A DNA stretch of 64,000 nucleotides from BPIH01 sp042408535. GTDB lineage: Bacteria; Chloroflexota; Limnocylindria; Limnocylindrales; CSP1-4. The stretch covers positions 1 through 64,000 of the forward strand of contig JBHORA010000027.1 of NCBI GenBank assembly GCA_042408535.1, in the 5' to 3' direction. A program made the translations under genes and the position numbers. The notes under the pieces are model-generated. The model had not been told where the DNA came from. It searched no databases and saw only the letters and a list, made by a program, of their open reading frames with translations. Within the stretch, counting starts at the first letter, position 1, and each line of letters starts with the position of its first letter. Shown in pieces: positions 43,679-53,813 of this stretch.

Positions 43679-45276
43679 GCGAGGACCGAATGGTCGCGGC
43701 GACGGGAGTCGCGACGACGGGAGAGGAGTGGGCGCGCGACCTTGGGATGCTCAGCGTCCTCTGGGATCGCGGAGAGCCCGCCGCCGCGGTCGATGACCCC
43801 CTCCGAGCAGAGGCGCTCCGGGACCTGCGTCTCGACGAGGTCTTCGACGCCATCCTGGCTGGACGAAACGTGCCGGGCCTCCGCGAGGCGTACGAGACAC
43901 CGCTCCAGCGGGTGGAAGCGATCCGCTATCGGCAGGCCGTCGTCGTTGACCTGGAGCGACCGGATCTTCTCAAGCTGATTCGGTCGTTCGTCGACGGCAT
44001 GGCCCTCGTTCGGCGCCAGCTCGAGCGGCGACAGCGGGCGTACGTCGATCTCGAGCGGGTCCGCTGGCACCTCGAGGCCGCCGAGACGTACGGCCGGGTC
44101 GTCGAAGCTCTGGCCGACGGCCTCGCCGGCGCCGAGCCGGGCTCGGCCGCCCTCCAGCGAATCGCCGCATTCGTCGGTCGCTACGGCGCCTCCACCGAGT
44201 TCCGCACGCTCCGGAGCGACGTCGAGCGCTGTCTCACAGCCCTTCGCCGGATCCGCTATCGGCTCCACATCGTCGGCAACCGGATCCGGGTGAGCCGCGA
44301 TCGGGAGGAGCCCGATTACGGGGCCGAGATCCTCGCCACCTTCGACAAGTTCCGGCAGACGAGTCGGGAAAGCGAGCCCTTCGACGTCACCCGGAGCGCC
44401 ATGATGTCCCACGTCGAGGCCGCCATCCTGGAGCGGGTCGCCCGCCTCCACCCCGATGTCTTCGAGGACGTCGCCCGGACGGTGGCGCGGCACGCGGCGT
44501 TCATCGAGCCGGTCCTCGCCCGCTTCGAGGGGGAGATTCAGTTCTACCTCGCCTACCTCGACTACATCGGCCGCCTCCGCGAGGCGGGCTATTCCTTCTG
44601 CCTGCCGGTCGTCGACGAGGAGGGCGGCGCACTCCAGGGCCGCGACATCTTCGACCTCGCCCTGGCCGACGCCTTCCGAGCCGCCGGCCGACGCGTCGTT
44701 GCCAACGACGTCCAGTTCGGCGTCGGCGAACGGGTCCTCGTCGTCACCGGACCGAACCAGGGTGGCAAGACGACCTTCGCCCGCGCGGTCGGGCAGCTCG
44801 GTCATCTCGCCGGTCTTGGCCTGCCAGTCCCGGGCCGGGAAGTCCGGCTCGGTCTCGTCGACCGCGTCCTCACCCACTTCGAGCGCGAGGAAGCGCTCAC
44901 GAGCCTGGAAGGGAAGCTCGAGCGGGACCTCCGGCGCTTCCGCGATCTCCTCGCGGCGGCGACGCCGAGGAGCGTCGTCGTCATGAACGAGAGCTTCAGC
45001 TCGACCTCGGCCGCCGACGCCCTCTTCCTGAACCGAGTCATGCTCCGAACCCTCGTCGGGCGGGGGATTCGGACCGTCTGCGTCACCTTCCTCGACGAAC
45101 TCGCCCGCTTCGGTCCCGGCGTCGTCAGCCTCGTGGCTGCCGTCGACCCCGCCGATCCGACGACGAAGACGTACCGGGTCCTCCGCCGCGCCGCCGACGG
45201 CCGTGCCTACGCCATCGCTGTGGCCGAAAAGCACGGCTTGACCTACGAGCGCCTGAGGCACGACCTGGCCCGATGA
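43675..45276 (+). CDS. MutS-like ATPase A (no mismatch-recognition domain)
   Basis: 533 residues: a helical lever-like N-terminal region (about 1-330) and a C-terminal MutS ATPase domain. P-loop TGPNQGGKTTFARAVG near residue 358; the Walker B reads VVVMNESFSST near residue 437, with Asn where MutS has Asp (LLDEIGRGT). The N-terminal Phe-x-Glu mismatch-binding domain of MutS is absent. ABC-ATPase activity on a DNA or RNA structure is the family expectation. It is immediately followed, with an ATGA overlap, by a second, diverged MutS-like gene, so a heterodimer is likely. Confidence 0.85.
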   Translation: MSEDRMVAATGVATTGEEWARDLGMLSVLWDRGEPAAAVDDPLRAEALRDLRLDEVFDAILAGRNVPGLREAYETPLQRVEAIRYRQAVVVDLERPDLLKLIRSFVDGMALVRRQLERRQRAYVDLERVRWHLEAAETYGRVVEALADGLAGAEPGSAALQRIAAFVGRYGASTEFRTLRSDVERCLTALRRIRYRLHIVGNRIRVSRDREEPDYGAEILATFDKFRQTSRESEPFDVTRSAMMSHVEAAILERVARLHPDVFEDVARTVARHAAFIEPVLARFEGEIQFYLAYLDYIGRLREAGYSFCLPVVDEEGGALQGRDIFDLALADAFRAAGRRVVANDVQFGVGERVLVVTGPNQGGKTTFARAVGQLGHLAGLGLPVPGREVRLGLVDRVLTHFEREEALTSLEGKLERDLRRFRDLLAAATPRSVVVMNESFSSTSAADALFLNRVMLRTLVGRGIRTVCVTFLDELARFGPGVVSLVAAVDPADPTTKTYRVLRRAADGRAYAIAVAEKHGLTYERLRHDLAR

Positions 45277-46904
45277 AGCCCCACTTGCTCTTCCCGGACC
45301 GAGATCTCGTCGTCGACGCCCAGCTCGATCCAGCAGCCCAGGCCCTCAGCGACGACCTCGAACTCGACCTCGTCCTCGAGGCGATGGCCGGCGGAGATTC
45401 GCGCGTCCTCGAGGTCTGTCGGTCGGTCCTCCTGGCCGGCTGTCGCGACCCGGCCACGATTCGGTATCGGCAGGCGATCCTCGCCGACCTCCGGGCTGAT
45501 CCGGCCATCGCCCGGACGCTCTACGAGCTCGCCCTCGAGGCGATCAGTCGGGAGCGGCGCGTCTACGGCGGTTTCTGGAGCCGCCATCCCGAGACGGTCC
45601 TCCGTCGCTCCGTCGAGGTCATCGAGCAGTTCCTCGACGTCCTCCGACGCCTCCGGGGTCTCGCCGAGGTCCGGCTCGAGACGGTGACCTCGGTTGGACT
45701 CCGGACCCTCTTCGAGACCCTCGTGCGCGAGCTCGACGACCCGTACCTGGCGTCAGTGGAGGATCACCTGGCCCGGCTCCGCTTCCGGGACGGCATCGTC
45801 GTCACGGCCGAGCTCGGGGCCGGCAACCGGGGCACGAACTACGTCCTTCGGCGGCCGCTCCGACGGCCGGGCTGGCGCGAGCGACTCGGCCTGCCCGACG
45901 GAACGAGTCTGACCTACGAGGTCCCTGAGCGCGACGAGAGCGGGTTCCGCGCCCTCGCCGAGCTGACCGGGCTCGGCGTCGCCCTCGCTGCGAGGGCCGT
46001 GGCGGCCTCTGCCGAGCACATCCTCGACTTCTTCCGTCTCCTCCGCGACGAGGCTGCAGCCTACGTCGGCCTCCTCGCCCTCGAGGAGCGGCTTCGGGCC
46101 CTCGGCGGACCCCTCTCCGTCCCCGAGCCCGCCCCCGTCGGCTCGGCTGCGCTGGCGGCCGTCGGTCTCTACGACGCTGCCCTCCAGCTCCGCCTCGGAG
46201 GCGGTGCCGTGGCCAGCGACGTTGCCCTCGACGGGGCTCGCCTCGTCTGCGTGACCGGGGCGAACCAGGGTGGCAAGACGACGTTTCTGCGGGCCCTCGG
46301 TCTGGCCGAGCTTCTCATGGCCGCCGGCGCGATGGTGCCGGCCCGTTCCTTCCGGGCGGCCGTCGCCGGTCGCATCTACAGTCACTTCCCCCGCTCGGAA
46401 GCCGATGGGATCCGGAGCGGGAAGCTTGACGAGGAGCTCGAACGGATGCGGGCGATCGCCGATCGGCTCGAGCCCGGCGATCTCGTCCTCATGAACGAGT
46501 CCTTCAGCTCGACGAACGAGCGCGAGGGGTCGGAGATCGCCCGGGGGATCCTGACGGCCTTCGCCGACGCCGGGGTTCGGGTCGTCGCCGTCACCCATCT
46601 CCGAGACCTCGTCGCCGAGCTCGATGGAGCCGGGCGATCGGACGTCGCCTTTCTCCGGGCCGAGCGCCTTCCGGACGGCCGTCGGACGTTCCGGATCGTT
46701 CCCGGAAGGCCGGAGCGGACGAGTCACGGGCTCGACGTCTTCCGGCGGGTCTTCGGAGGCGACGGCTCTGACGCGGTGCTGGAGGTCTCCGAGCTGATGG
46801 ACGGCAACGGAGACGAGTCCCGGGCTGGTCCGCTCCCTCAGCGCCCGGCGAGCCGTTCGACGAGGGGGGCCATGACCTCCATCGCCCGGACCGGGAACGT
46901 GTAG
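45273..46904 (+). CDS. MutS-like ATPase B
   Basis: 543 residues, same plan as its neighbour but clearly diverged: helical N-terminal two thirds, then P-loop TGANQGGKTTFLRALG near residue 328 and Walker B LVLMNESFSSTNEREGSE near residue 407, again Asn for Asp, plus VVAVTHLRDL (switch His). No mismatch-recognition domain. The last 22 codons run through the end of the convergent luciferase-family gene, a 67-base overlap of coding sequence on opposite strands. Confidence 0.85.
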   Translation: MKPHLLFPDRDLVVDAQLDPAAQALSDDLELDLVLEAMAGGDSRVLEVCRSVLLAGCRDPATIRYRQAILADLRADPAIARTLYELALEAISRERRVYGGFWSRHPETVLRRSVEVIEQFLDVLRRLRGLAEVRLETVTSVGLRTLFETLVRELDDPYLASVEDHLARLRFRDGIVVTAELGAGNRGTNYVLRRPLRRPGWRERLGLPDGTSLTYEVPERDESGFRALAELTGLGVALAARAVAASAEHILDFFRLLRDEAAAYVGLLALEERLRALGGPLSVPEPAPVGSAALAAVGLYDAALQLRLGGGAVASDVALDGARLVCVTGANQGGKTTFLRALGLAELLMAAGAMVPARSFRAAVAGRIYSHFPRSEADGIRSGKLDEELERMRAIADRLEPGDLVLMNESFSSTNEREGSEIARGILTAFADAGVRVVAVTHLRDLVAELDGAGRSDVAFLRAERLPDGRRTFRIVPGRPERTSHGLDVFRRVFGGDGSDAVLEVSELMDGNGDESRAGPLPQRPASRSTRGAMTSIARTGNV

Positions 46905-47761
46905 GAGTTCAGCCCCCAGGCCTCGCGGCGCCGGAGGAGGAGGGTTTCGAGGCGGGTCAGGCTGCCGTGGAGGAGGTACGGCGTGCCGACGAGGCTGGCC
47001 CCGGCGGCGGCGGCGAGGCTCCGGAAGGACCCGACCGGGTGTTTCGACCAGTCGACGAGGCCGGCGTCGGCGACGAGGACGTCGAGGTCGAAGCTCCCCC
47101 AGCGGGAGCCCGCTGCCTCCCGAACGAGAGCGACCTTCGCGGCGGTCGCGCCTTCCGTCGCCTGGGCCACGATCGGCCGCCCCCGGGCGTCGAACTGGGG
47201 GAGGAGCCCGACGATGTCGGCTTCGCGGGCGGCGAGGCGGAGCATCCGGCGCCCACCGCCGCCGAGGACGATTGGCGGATGGGGGCGCTGGACGGGCAGG
47301 GGGTCGATGCGGGCCCCCTCGAGGCGGTAGTGGCGACCCTCGTGGCTCACCTCCTCGCCGGCGAGGAGGCGCTTGACGAGACCGACCGCCTCTTCCAGGC
47401 GCTCGATTCGGGTCCCAGCCGGGTCGTAGGGAAGGCCGAGCTGGCGGTAGTCGGCGACTCGCCAGCCGGCACCGAGACCGAGGAGGAGGCGGCCACCCGA
47501 GAGGAGGTCGAGGGTCGCTGCCTCCCGGGCGAGGATGAGGGGGTGGCGGAAGTCGTTGGCAAAGACGTAGGAGCCGATTCGGAGGCGGGTCGTCGCCGCA
47601 GCGGCCGTCGCGAGGGCGGCGATGGGGGCGAGTTGCTCGGAGAGGTGGTCGGGGACGACGAGGGCATCGTAGCCGAGCTCCTCGGCCCGGCGGGCGAGGG
47701 CCTGCCAGGATGCGGCGTCGGGGGCGCGAGCGGCAGTGACGGCGAAACGGAAGGGACGCAT
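46838..47761 (-). CDS. LLM-class (F420-type) oxidoreductase
   Basis: 307-residue luciferase-like TIM-barrel oxidoreductase. Landmarks: PFRFAVTAARAP at the start, LGYDALVVPDHL, TTRLRIGSYVFANDFRHPLILAREAATLD (residues about 60-90), GRLLLGLGAGW and PHPPIVLGGGG. This pattern is that of F420-dependent family members. ATG 47761 opens MRPFRF. A TACGAT -10 candidate lies at 47816-47821 on the minus strand. Confidence 0.88.
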   Translation of the reverse strand: MRPFRFAVTAARAPDAASWQALARRAEELGYDALVVPDHLSEQLAPIAALATAAAATTRLRIGSYVFANDFRHPLILAREAATLDLLSGGRLLLGLGAGWRVADYRQLGLPYDPAGTRIERLEEAVGLVKRLLAGEEVSHEGRHYRLEGARIDPLPVQRPHPPIVLGGGGRRMLRLAAREADIVGLLPQFDARGRPIVAQATEGATAAKVALVREAAGSRWGSFDLDVLVADAGLVDWSKHPVGSFRSLAAAAGASLVGTPYLLHGSLTRLETLLLRRREAWGLNSYTFPVRAMEVMAPLVERLAGR

Positions 47762-47924
47762 CGTCGTTCGGGGATCGTCCTCCAGCCAGCAGGTGGGCGT
47801 GCTCCGCGTCGATGCGATCGTAGCGCGGCGGCAAGGGGCCCGGATTCGCGCAGCGCGGGACGCGCCGTCGGCGCCGTTGGGAGTCACGACGGGTTGATAC
47901 TCCCATGGGGTATGGTTGTGACCG

Positions 47925-47953
47925 TTGCCATCCGGCGGGCCCGGGCATACAAT
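47925..47953 (+). promoter_or_regulatory. Promoter of the dnaG-rpoD operon
   Basis: TTGCCA (47925-47930), a 17-base spacer and TACAAT (47948-47953) form the best sigma-70-type promoter in the window. Predicted start of transcription is near 47960, about 88 bases before the dnaG start codon. Confidence 0.75.
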
Positions 47954-47964
47954 CGGCCGCCGTC

Positions 47965-47987
47965 GGCCTGTCAAGACTTGACAGGCC
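47965..47987 (+). promoter_or_regulatory. 23-bp near-perfect palindrome at the dnaG transcription start
   Basis: Arms GGCCTGTCAAG and CTTGACAGGCC flank a single central A. With a one-base centre it is poorly suited to an RNA hairpin, so a dimeric repressor site on DNA is more likely. It begins about 5 bases after the predicted transcription start. The binding protein is unknown. Confidence 0.65.
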
Positions 47988-48047
47988 CACAGTCGTGTCC
48001 GGCAGGTTCGGCCAGGTCGGACGCGGGGGTGCGTCGGGAGGTCCGAT

Positions 48048-50051
48048 TTGGCGGTCGGCGCAGCGGCCGAGATCAAGAGCAGGCTCTCGATCGTCGACGT
48101 CGTCGGCGAGACGGTCGCGCTCCGGAAGGCCGGCTCGACCTTCAAGGGCCTCTGTCCCTTCCACGCCGAGAAGACCCCAAGCTTCGTCGTCACCCCAGCC
48201 CGGGGCACGTACAAGTGCTTCGGCTGCGGGAGGGGGGGCGACATCTTCAGCTTCGTCATGGAGCGCGATGGCCTCGCCTTCCCCGAGGCGCTCAAGCTCC
48301 TCGCCCGGCGGGCCGGGGTCGAACTCGACGAGCAGCGCGGCCGCGACGACGGGCGACGGGCTCGCCTCCGGGAAGTCCTCGAGACGGCGATCGCCTTCTA
48401 CCACGTCGTCCTCACCCAGCACCGAGTCGGCCAGCCTGCCCTCGACTATCTCCGCCGGCGGGGCTTCAGTGACGCGACGATCGAGCGCTTCCAACTCGGC
48501 TGGGCGCCGGCCGGCTGGGACACCCTGAGCCGCGAGCTCGGTCGGCGCCGGGGAATCACGGCCGAGGAGCTCGCCGCCGTCGGGTTGACCGTGGCCCGGC
48601 CTGGCGGTCGGGGCGCGTACGACCGCTTCCGGGAGCGGATCATCTTCCCGATCCGCGACGCCTCGGGGGCGCCGACCGGTCTCGGGGGGCGGATCCTGGA
48701 CCGAGGTGAGGCCGCGGCCGCTCCGCCCGACGGCGCGGCCCGCCGCGGCGAGCCCGGCCCGAAATATCTGAACTCGCCGGCCACGCCCCTCTTCGACAAG
48801 GGCCGGACCCTCTACCTCATCGATCGAGCGAAGGCGGCCATTCGCCGAACGGGCCAGGCCGTCCTCGTCGAGGGCTACACGGATGCCCTCATGGCCCACC
48901 AGGCCGGCTTCGAGAACGTCGTCGCCTCCCTCGGGACGGCCCTCACCCCGGGCCAGGTGGCGATCCTCGGGCGGTACGCCCGGCGAGTCGCCCTCGCCTA
49001 CGATGTCGACCCGGCCGGCCAGAGCGCCGGGGCCTTCGGGATCAGCGAGCTCACTGCCCTCATCTCGGAGGTCCAGACGGCCGGAGCGGATTTCGGACTG
49101 ACCGACGTCGGCGTCGTGCGACTGCCCGAGGGTCGGGACCCGGACGAGGTCATCCGCGACAGCCCGGAGGTCTGGGAGGCGGCCGTCGCCGCTCCCGTCG
49201 GGATCCTCGAGTACCTCGTCGACGTGAACGCCGCTCGGGTCGACGTCCGAACCGCCGAGGGGCGGCGCCGGCTCGTCGACGCCGTCCTGCCCGTCCTCCG
49301 CCGGGTCGCCGATCCGACGGTGCGGGACGGCGCCCTCCTCCATCTCGCCCGCCGGGCGGCGACGGATGTCGATGTCCTCCGGGAGGCGCTCCGGAGCCGG
49401 GTCTCGCCAGGCCGCAGCGGCGCCGGCCTCGCCGAGGCGGAGCACAGCGGCGTCCGCCTCACCCTCGAGGCCGTCCGGGCGGCGTCGGAGGAGCTCCATC
49501 CCCGGGAGATCGTCCGCGCCGTCAGCCCGAGCGAGGTCGAGCTCCTCCGGCTCCTCCTCCTCGTCCCGGATCTCCAGCTTCGGGCCGCCGACGTGCTCGG
49601 TCCCGATCAGCTCCCGTCGACCCTCGCCCGGGAGCTCTACCGGGCGATCGTCCTCATGCGAGCCCGCGACGACGCCGGCGTCCCGGGATCCTTCGACCTC
49701 GACCGACTCCGGGCCGGCCTCGACCCCGAAGTTCGGGCCCTCGCCACCGCCGTCCTTGCCCTCGGGGGGCCCGACCCCCGCCTCCTCCCGCCGGATCGGC
49801 AGCTCTACGAGCTCGAGAACCTCGTCCTCAACCTCGAGGCAGAGGCGCTCACCGAGCGGAGCGAGTACAACCGGGCCGCCCAGGCGGAGGCCGAGCGGCG
49901 CGGCGACCGGGCGGCGATGAGCGAGCTCCTCGCCCAGGAGCGGCAGATTCACGAGGCCTGGCGATCCCTCCACCGTCGCCGCGAGCAGGCCCGCCTCCTC
50001 GCCCGACGTCGGGCGGAGATTGGAGGCCAGACGCCTGCCGGGGTGGGTTGA
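48048..50051 (+). CDS. dnaG: DNA primase
   Basis: 667-residue primase that makes RNA primers at the replication fork. CHC2 zinc domain: C36, H39, C57, C60 (CPFHAEKTPSF, YKCFGCG). The catalytic core has ERIIFPIRDASG, the Toprim Glu in AVLVEGYTDALMAHQ and the Toprim DxD in VALAYDVDPAGQ (usually DGD). The C-terminal helicase-binding region is divergent, with a charged helical tail. It starts with TTG 48048, supported by GGGAGG 6 bases upstream and by the normal N-terminal position of the zinc domain. Followed by rpoD, the classical macromolecular-synthesis order without rpsU. Confidence 0.95.
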   Translation: MAVGAAAEIKSRLSIVDVVGETVALRKAGSTFKGLCPFHAEKTPSFVVTPARGTYKCFGCGRGGDIFSFVMERDGLAFPEALKLLARRAGVELDEQRGRDDGRRARLREVLETAIAFYHVVLTQHRVGQPALDYLRRRGFSDATIERFQLGWAPAGWDTLSRELGRRRGITAEELAAVGLTVARPGGRGAYDRFRERIIFPIRDASGAPTGLGGRILDRGEAAAAPPDGAARRGEPGPKYLNSPATPLFDKGRTLYLIDRAKAAIRRTGQAVLVEGYTDALMAHQAGFENVVASLGTALTPGQVAILGRYARRVALAYDVDPAGQSAGAFGISELTALISEVQTAGADFGLTDVGVVRLPEGRDPDEVIRDSPEVWEAAVAAPVGILEYLVDVNAARVDVRTAEGRRRLVDAVLPVLRRVADPTVRDGALLHLARRAATDVDVLREALRSRVSPGRSGAGLAEAEHSGVRLTLEAVRAASEELHPREIVRAVSPSEVELLRLLLLVPDLQLRAADVLGPDQLPSTLARELYRAIVLMRARDDAGVPGSFDLDRLRAGLDPEVRALATAVLALGGPDPRLLPPDRQLYELENLVLNLEAEALTERSEYNRAAQAEAERRGDRAAMSELLAQERQIHEAWRSLHRRREQARLLARRRAEIGGQTPAGVG

Positions 50052-50232
50052 TGTTGACCCCGTCGATGGGCGTCGGCTGTCGTTCGGTCGGCTCTCCGCT
50101 CGGTTGGTTCGTCGCCGAGCCTCGGTTGCGTGAGCGCCGGCCAGGGGCCCCAGATCGGCGTTGGCTGCGGCCCGTTCGGCGCTCCGGTCCGGGTTCGATC
50201 GCGGCCGCGAGACGGACGGGAGGGGACTGACG

Positions 50233-51972
<1,740 letters not shown>

Positions 51973-52222
51973 GGGCGGCCCGGCGTCGTGCCTTGGTTGC
52001 TGTCGCCGCCGGGTCGGCCCTCGCCGGGCTGGCCGTTCCTCGCCGCGGTGTCGGGCTGCCGCCGCTGGGTCGGCTTTCGCCGCGCTGGCAGCCTCGCGCC
52101 GCCCGGGTCCGGCTCGTGAAACGCTCGGCGCCCGCTCGCCACCGCCTCCCGCCCCGTTCTCGGCCTCCCAGCCGCGGGGGCCCGCCTCTTCGCCCCTCGC
52201 CTCATCCGCTGCTCCCGGTCGC

Positions 52223-52435
52223 TCACCGCCGGCGCCGGCCTCCCCGACGCGGCTCGTCCGCCGGACCACGCTCGATCCGACTGATCGATGAGCGATCGAT
52301 CCCGAGGGCAGCCGCGACCGCTTGCTGGCTCAAGCCCCGGTCGAGCCGGGCAAGGCAAAGCTCGCGGGCAAGGAGATCGACCGCTGCTCGCCCGCGGAGT
52401 CGGCCCTGCTCGATGACCGAAGGACGCCTCGGCAT
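52223..52435 (-). pseudogene. XRE-type helix-turn-helix fragment
   Basis: 70 codons containing a clear XRE HTH (LARLDRGLSQQAVAAALGID, RSSISRIERG near residues 33-57) followed at once by a basic run (PRRGGRRRR) and a stop. Family members normally continue another 100 or more residues, so this is probably a truncated remnant, though a tiny DNA-binding protein cannot be excluded. No Shine-Dalgarno site is obvious. The 250 bases between rpoD and this gene show nothing else. Confidence 0.5.
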
Positions 52436-52493
52436 GGTGCTCAGGATCGCGCCCTTGACCCATCGCGGACTGACGCGTTGTGGCGACAGCGGC

Positions 52494-52588
52494 CAGCCGC
52501 GACGATGGCCACGATCGGCCGCCGTCCGCGGCGAGGGGATGAGCCGCCAGCCGCGACGATGGCCACGGTCGGCCGCCATCCGCGGCGA
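52494..52588. repeat. Two 41-bp imperfect tandem copies, 54-base period
   Basis: Copies at 52494-52534 and 52548-52588 differ at two positions (both A/G transitions); the 13-base spacers have diverged. They lie upstream of the HTH fragment in otherwise featureless GC-rich sequence. Confidence 0.8.
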
Positions 52589-52682
52589 CAGCGCCGATCG
52601 CCGGCCCTCGGCCCCCGGACGGGCTCGGGGGTCTTTCGCAGGGCGTGATCGACTCGGAGAGGCGCGCCGGGCTCGAGAGCGG

Positions 52683-52688
52683 TAGGCT
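52683..52688 (+). promoter_or_regulatory. Leaderless-type -10 element (TAGGCT)
   Basis: TAGGCT, then 6 bases, then ATG 52695 of the small membrane protein; no ribosome site precedes the ATG. Confidence 0.55.
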
Positions 52689-52694
52689 ACTGGC

Positions 52695-53021
52695 ATGCCC
52701 GTCAGTGCCTACGCCCTCGTCGGCTTCTTCGGGGTCGTCTCGATCGCCTCCGGATACGTCGCCTGGCGAGCCGTCGGTCCCCCGCCACGACTCGCCGCGC
52801 TCCCCCCTGCAGCGGCCTCGTTCCTTGCCCTCTACCTCGTTGGCCATCGACTCTTCCTCTCGGTCGGGCCGACCGTCGGCCTCTTCGGCTTCGAGGTGGC
52901 CCTGCCGTTCGACCTAGCGGTGGCGATCGGGTCGGCCGGGGCTGTCGCTGCCGTCGAGCGCGCCGTCTGGCGGGCTGGTCGGCGAGTCCGACCGACCGAC
53001 GACGTCCACCCGGCGGCCTGA
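52695..53021 (+). CDS. Small three-helix membrane protein
   Basis: 108 residues with three hydrophobic helices (ALVGFFGVVSIASGYVAW; AAASFLALYLVGHRLFLSVG; LPFDLAVAIGSAGAVAAV) and a short basic C-terminus. No family recognised. Codon usage matches its neighbours (C/G third positions), supporting a real gene. It stands alone with a leaderless-type promoter. Confidence 0.65.
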   Translation: MPVSAYALVGFFGVVSIASGYVAWRAVGPPPRLAALPPAAASFLALYLVGHRLFLSVGPTVGLFGFEVALPFDLAVAIGSAGAVAAVERAVWRAGRRVRPTDDVHPAA

Positions 53022-53093
53022 AGCAGCCGCCCACCCGGCAGGCCGACGCCAGCGAGCCGGTAGGTCGAATTCGTCGATTCCGGGAGGGGCTCG

Positions 53094-53657
53094 ATGCGCA
53101 GGGTGACCTATTCGATGGGCGTCTCGCTCGACGGCTTTATCGCCGGGCCGGACGGCAGGTTCGACTGGACGACACCGGACAAGGAGGTCTTCCGGTTCTG
53201 GGTCGATGAGATCCGCGGGGTTGGCGTCTACCTCCTCGGACGGCGGCTGTACGAGACGATGCTGTACTGGGAGACCGCCGAAGAGGAGGCATCGCTCGAC
53301 GAGGCGGAGCTCGAGTGGGCCGCACTCTGGAAGCAGCTCCCCAAGGTGGTGTTCTCCACGACGCTGTCGGCGGTCGAGGGCAACGCCCGCCTGGCCTCCG
53401 GCGGGCTGGTGGAGGAGATCGCACGGCTACGAGCCGAGCCGGGGAAGGGCGACATCGCCATCGGTGGCGCGACCCTGGCCGCGCAGGCGGCCGCCCTCGA
53501 CCTCATCGACGAGTATCGGCTCATCGTCTACCCGGTCCTCGTCGGTGGCGGCAGGCCGTACTTTCCCGGGCGCGAACGCCGGGTCGATCTGGAGCTCGTC
53601 GAGACCCGCACCTTTGACTCGGGGGTCGTTTACCTGCGCTACCGAGTGGCCCGTTAG
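53094..53657 (+). CDS. Dihydrofolate-reductase/RibD C-terminal family protein
   Basis: 187 residues. Family landmarks: YSMGVSLDGFIAGPDGRFDW at the start, GVYLLGRRLYETM, IAIGGATLAAQAAALDLIDEYRLIVYPVLVGGGRPYF (residues about 122-158). NADPH-dependent reductase fold; the natural substrate of these stand-alone members is unknown. It has a GGGAGGGG ribosome site before ATG 53094. Confidence 0.88.
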   Translation: MRRVTYSMGVSLDGFIAGPDGRFDWTTPDKEVFRFWVDEIRGVGVYLLGRRLYETMLYWETAEEEASLDEAELEWAALWKQLPKVVFSTTLSAVEGNARLASGGLVEEIARLRAEPGKGDIAIGGATLAAQAAALDLIDEYRLIVYPVLVGGGRPYFPGRERRVDLELVETRTFDSGVVYLRYRVAR

Positions 53658-53751
53658 GCATCCCGGCCCATCAGGCGCAGCCTCCCAGACGGCCGTCGCC
53701 CGCCGGAACCGCCGTCTCGGGATCGGCCCGAGCCTCTTGACGCCTCGACGA

Positions 53752-53767
53752 TCACGATATATCGTGA
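53752..53767 (+). promoter_or_regulatory. PadR operator candidate over the ABC-exporter promoter
   Basis: TCACGATATATCGTGA is a perfect 16-bp palindrome 46 bases before the PadR gene. TTGACG at 53737-53742 with a 17-base spacer puts a -10 (TATCGT) inside it, the arrangement expected for autorepression by PadR. Confidence 0.7.
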
Positions 53768-53813
53768 GCGACCGCGAGAACCCAGAACGCAGGCACGCAC
53801 GAAGGAGACGTCG

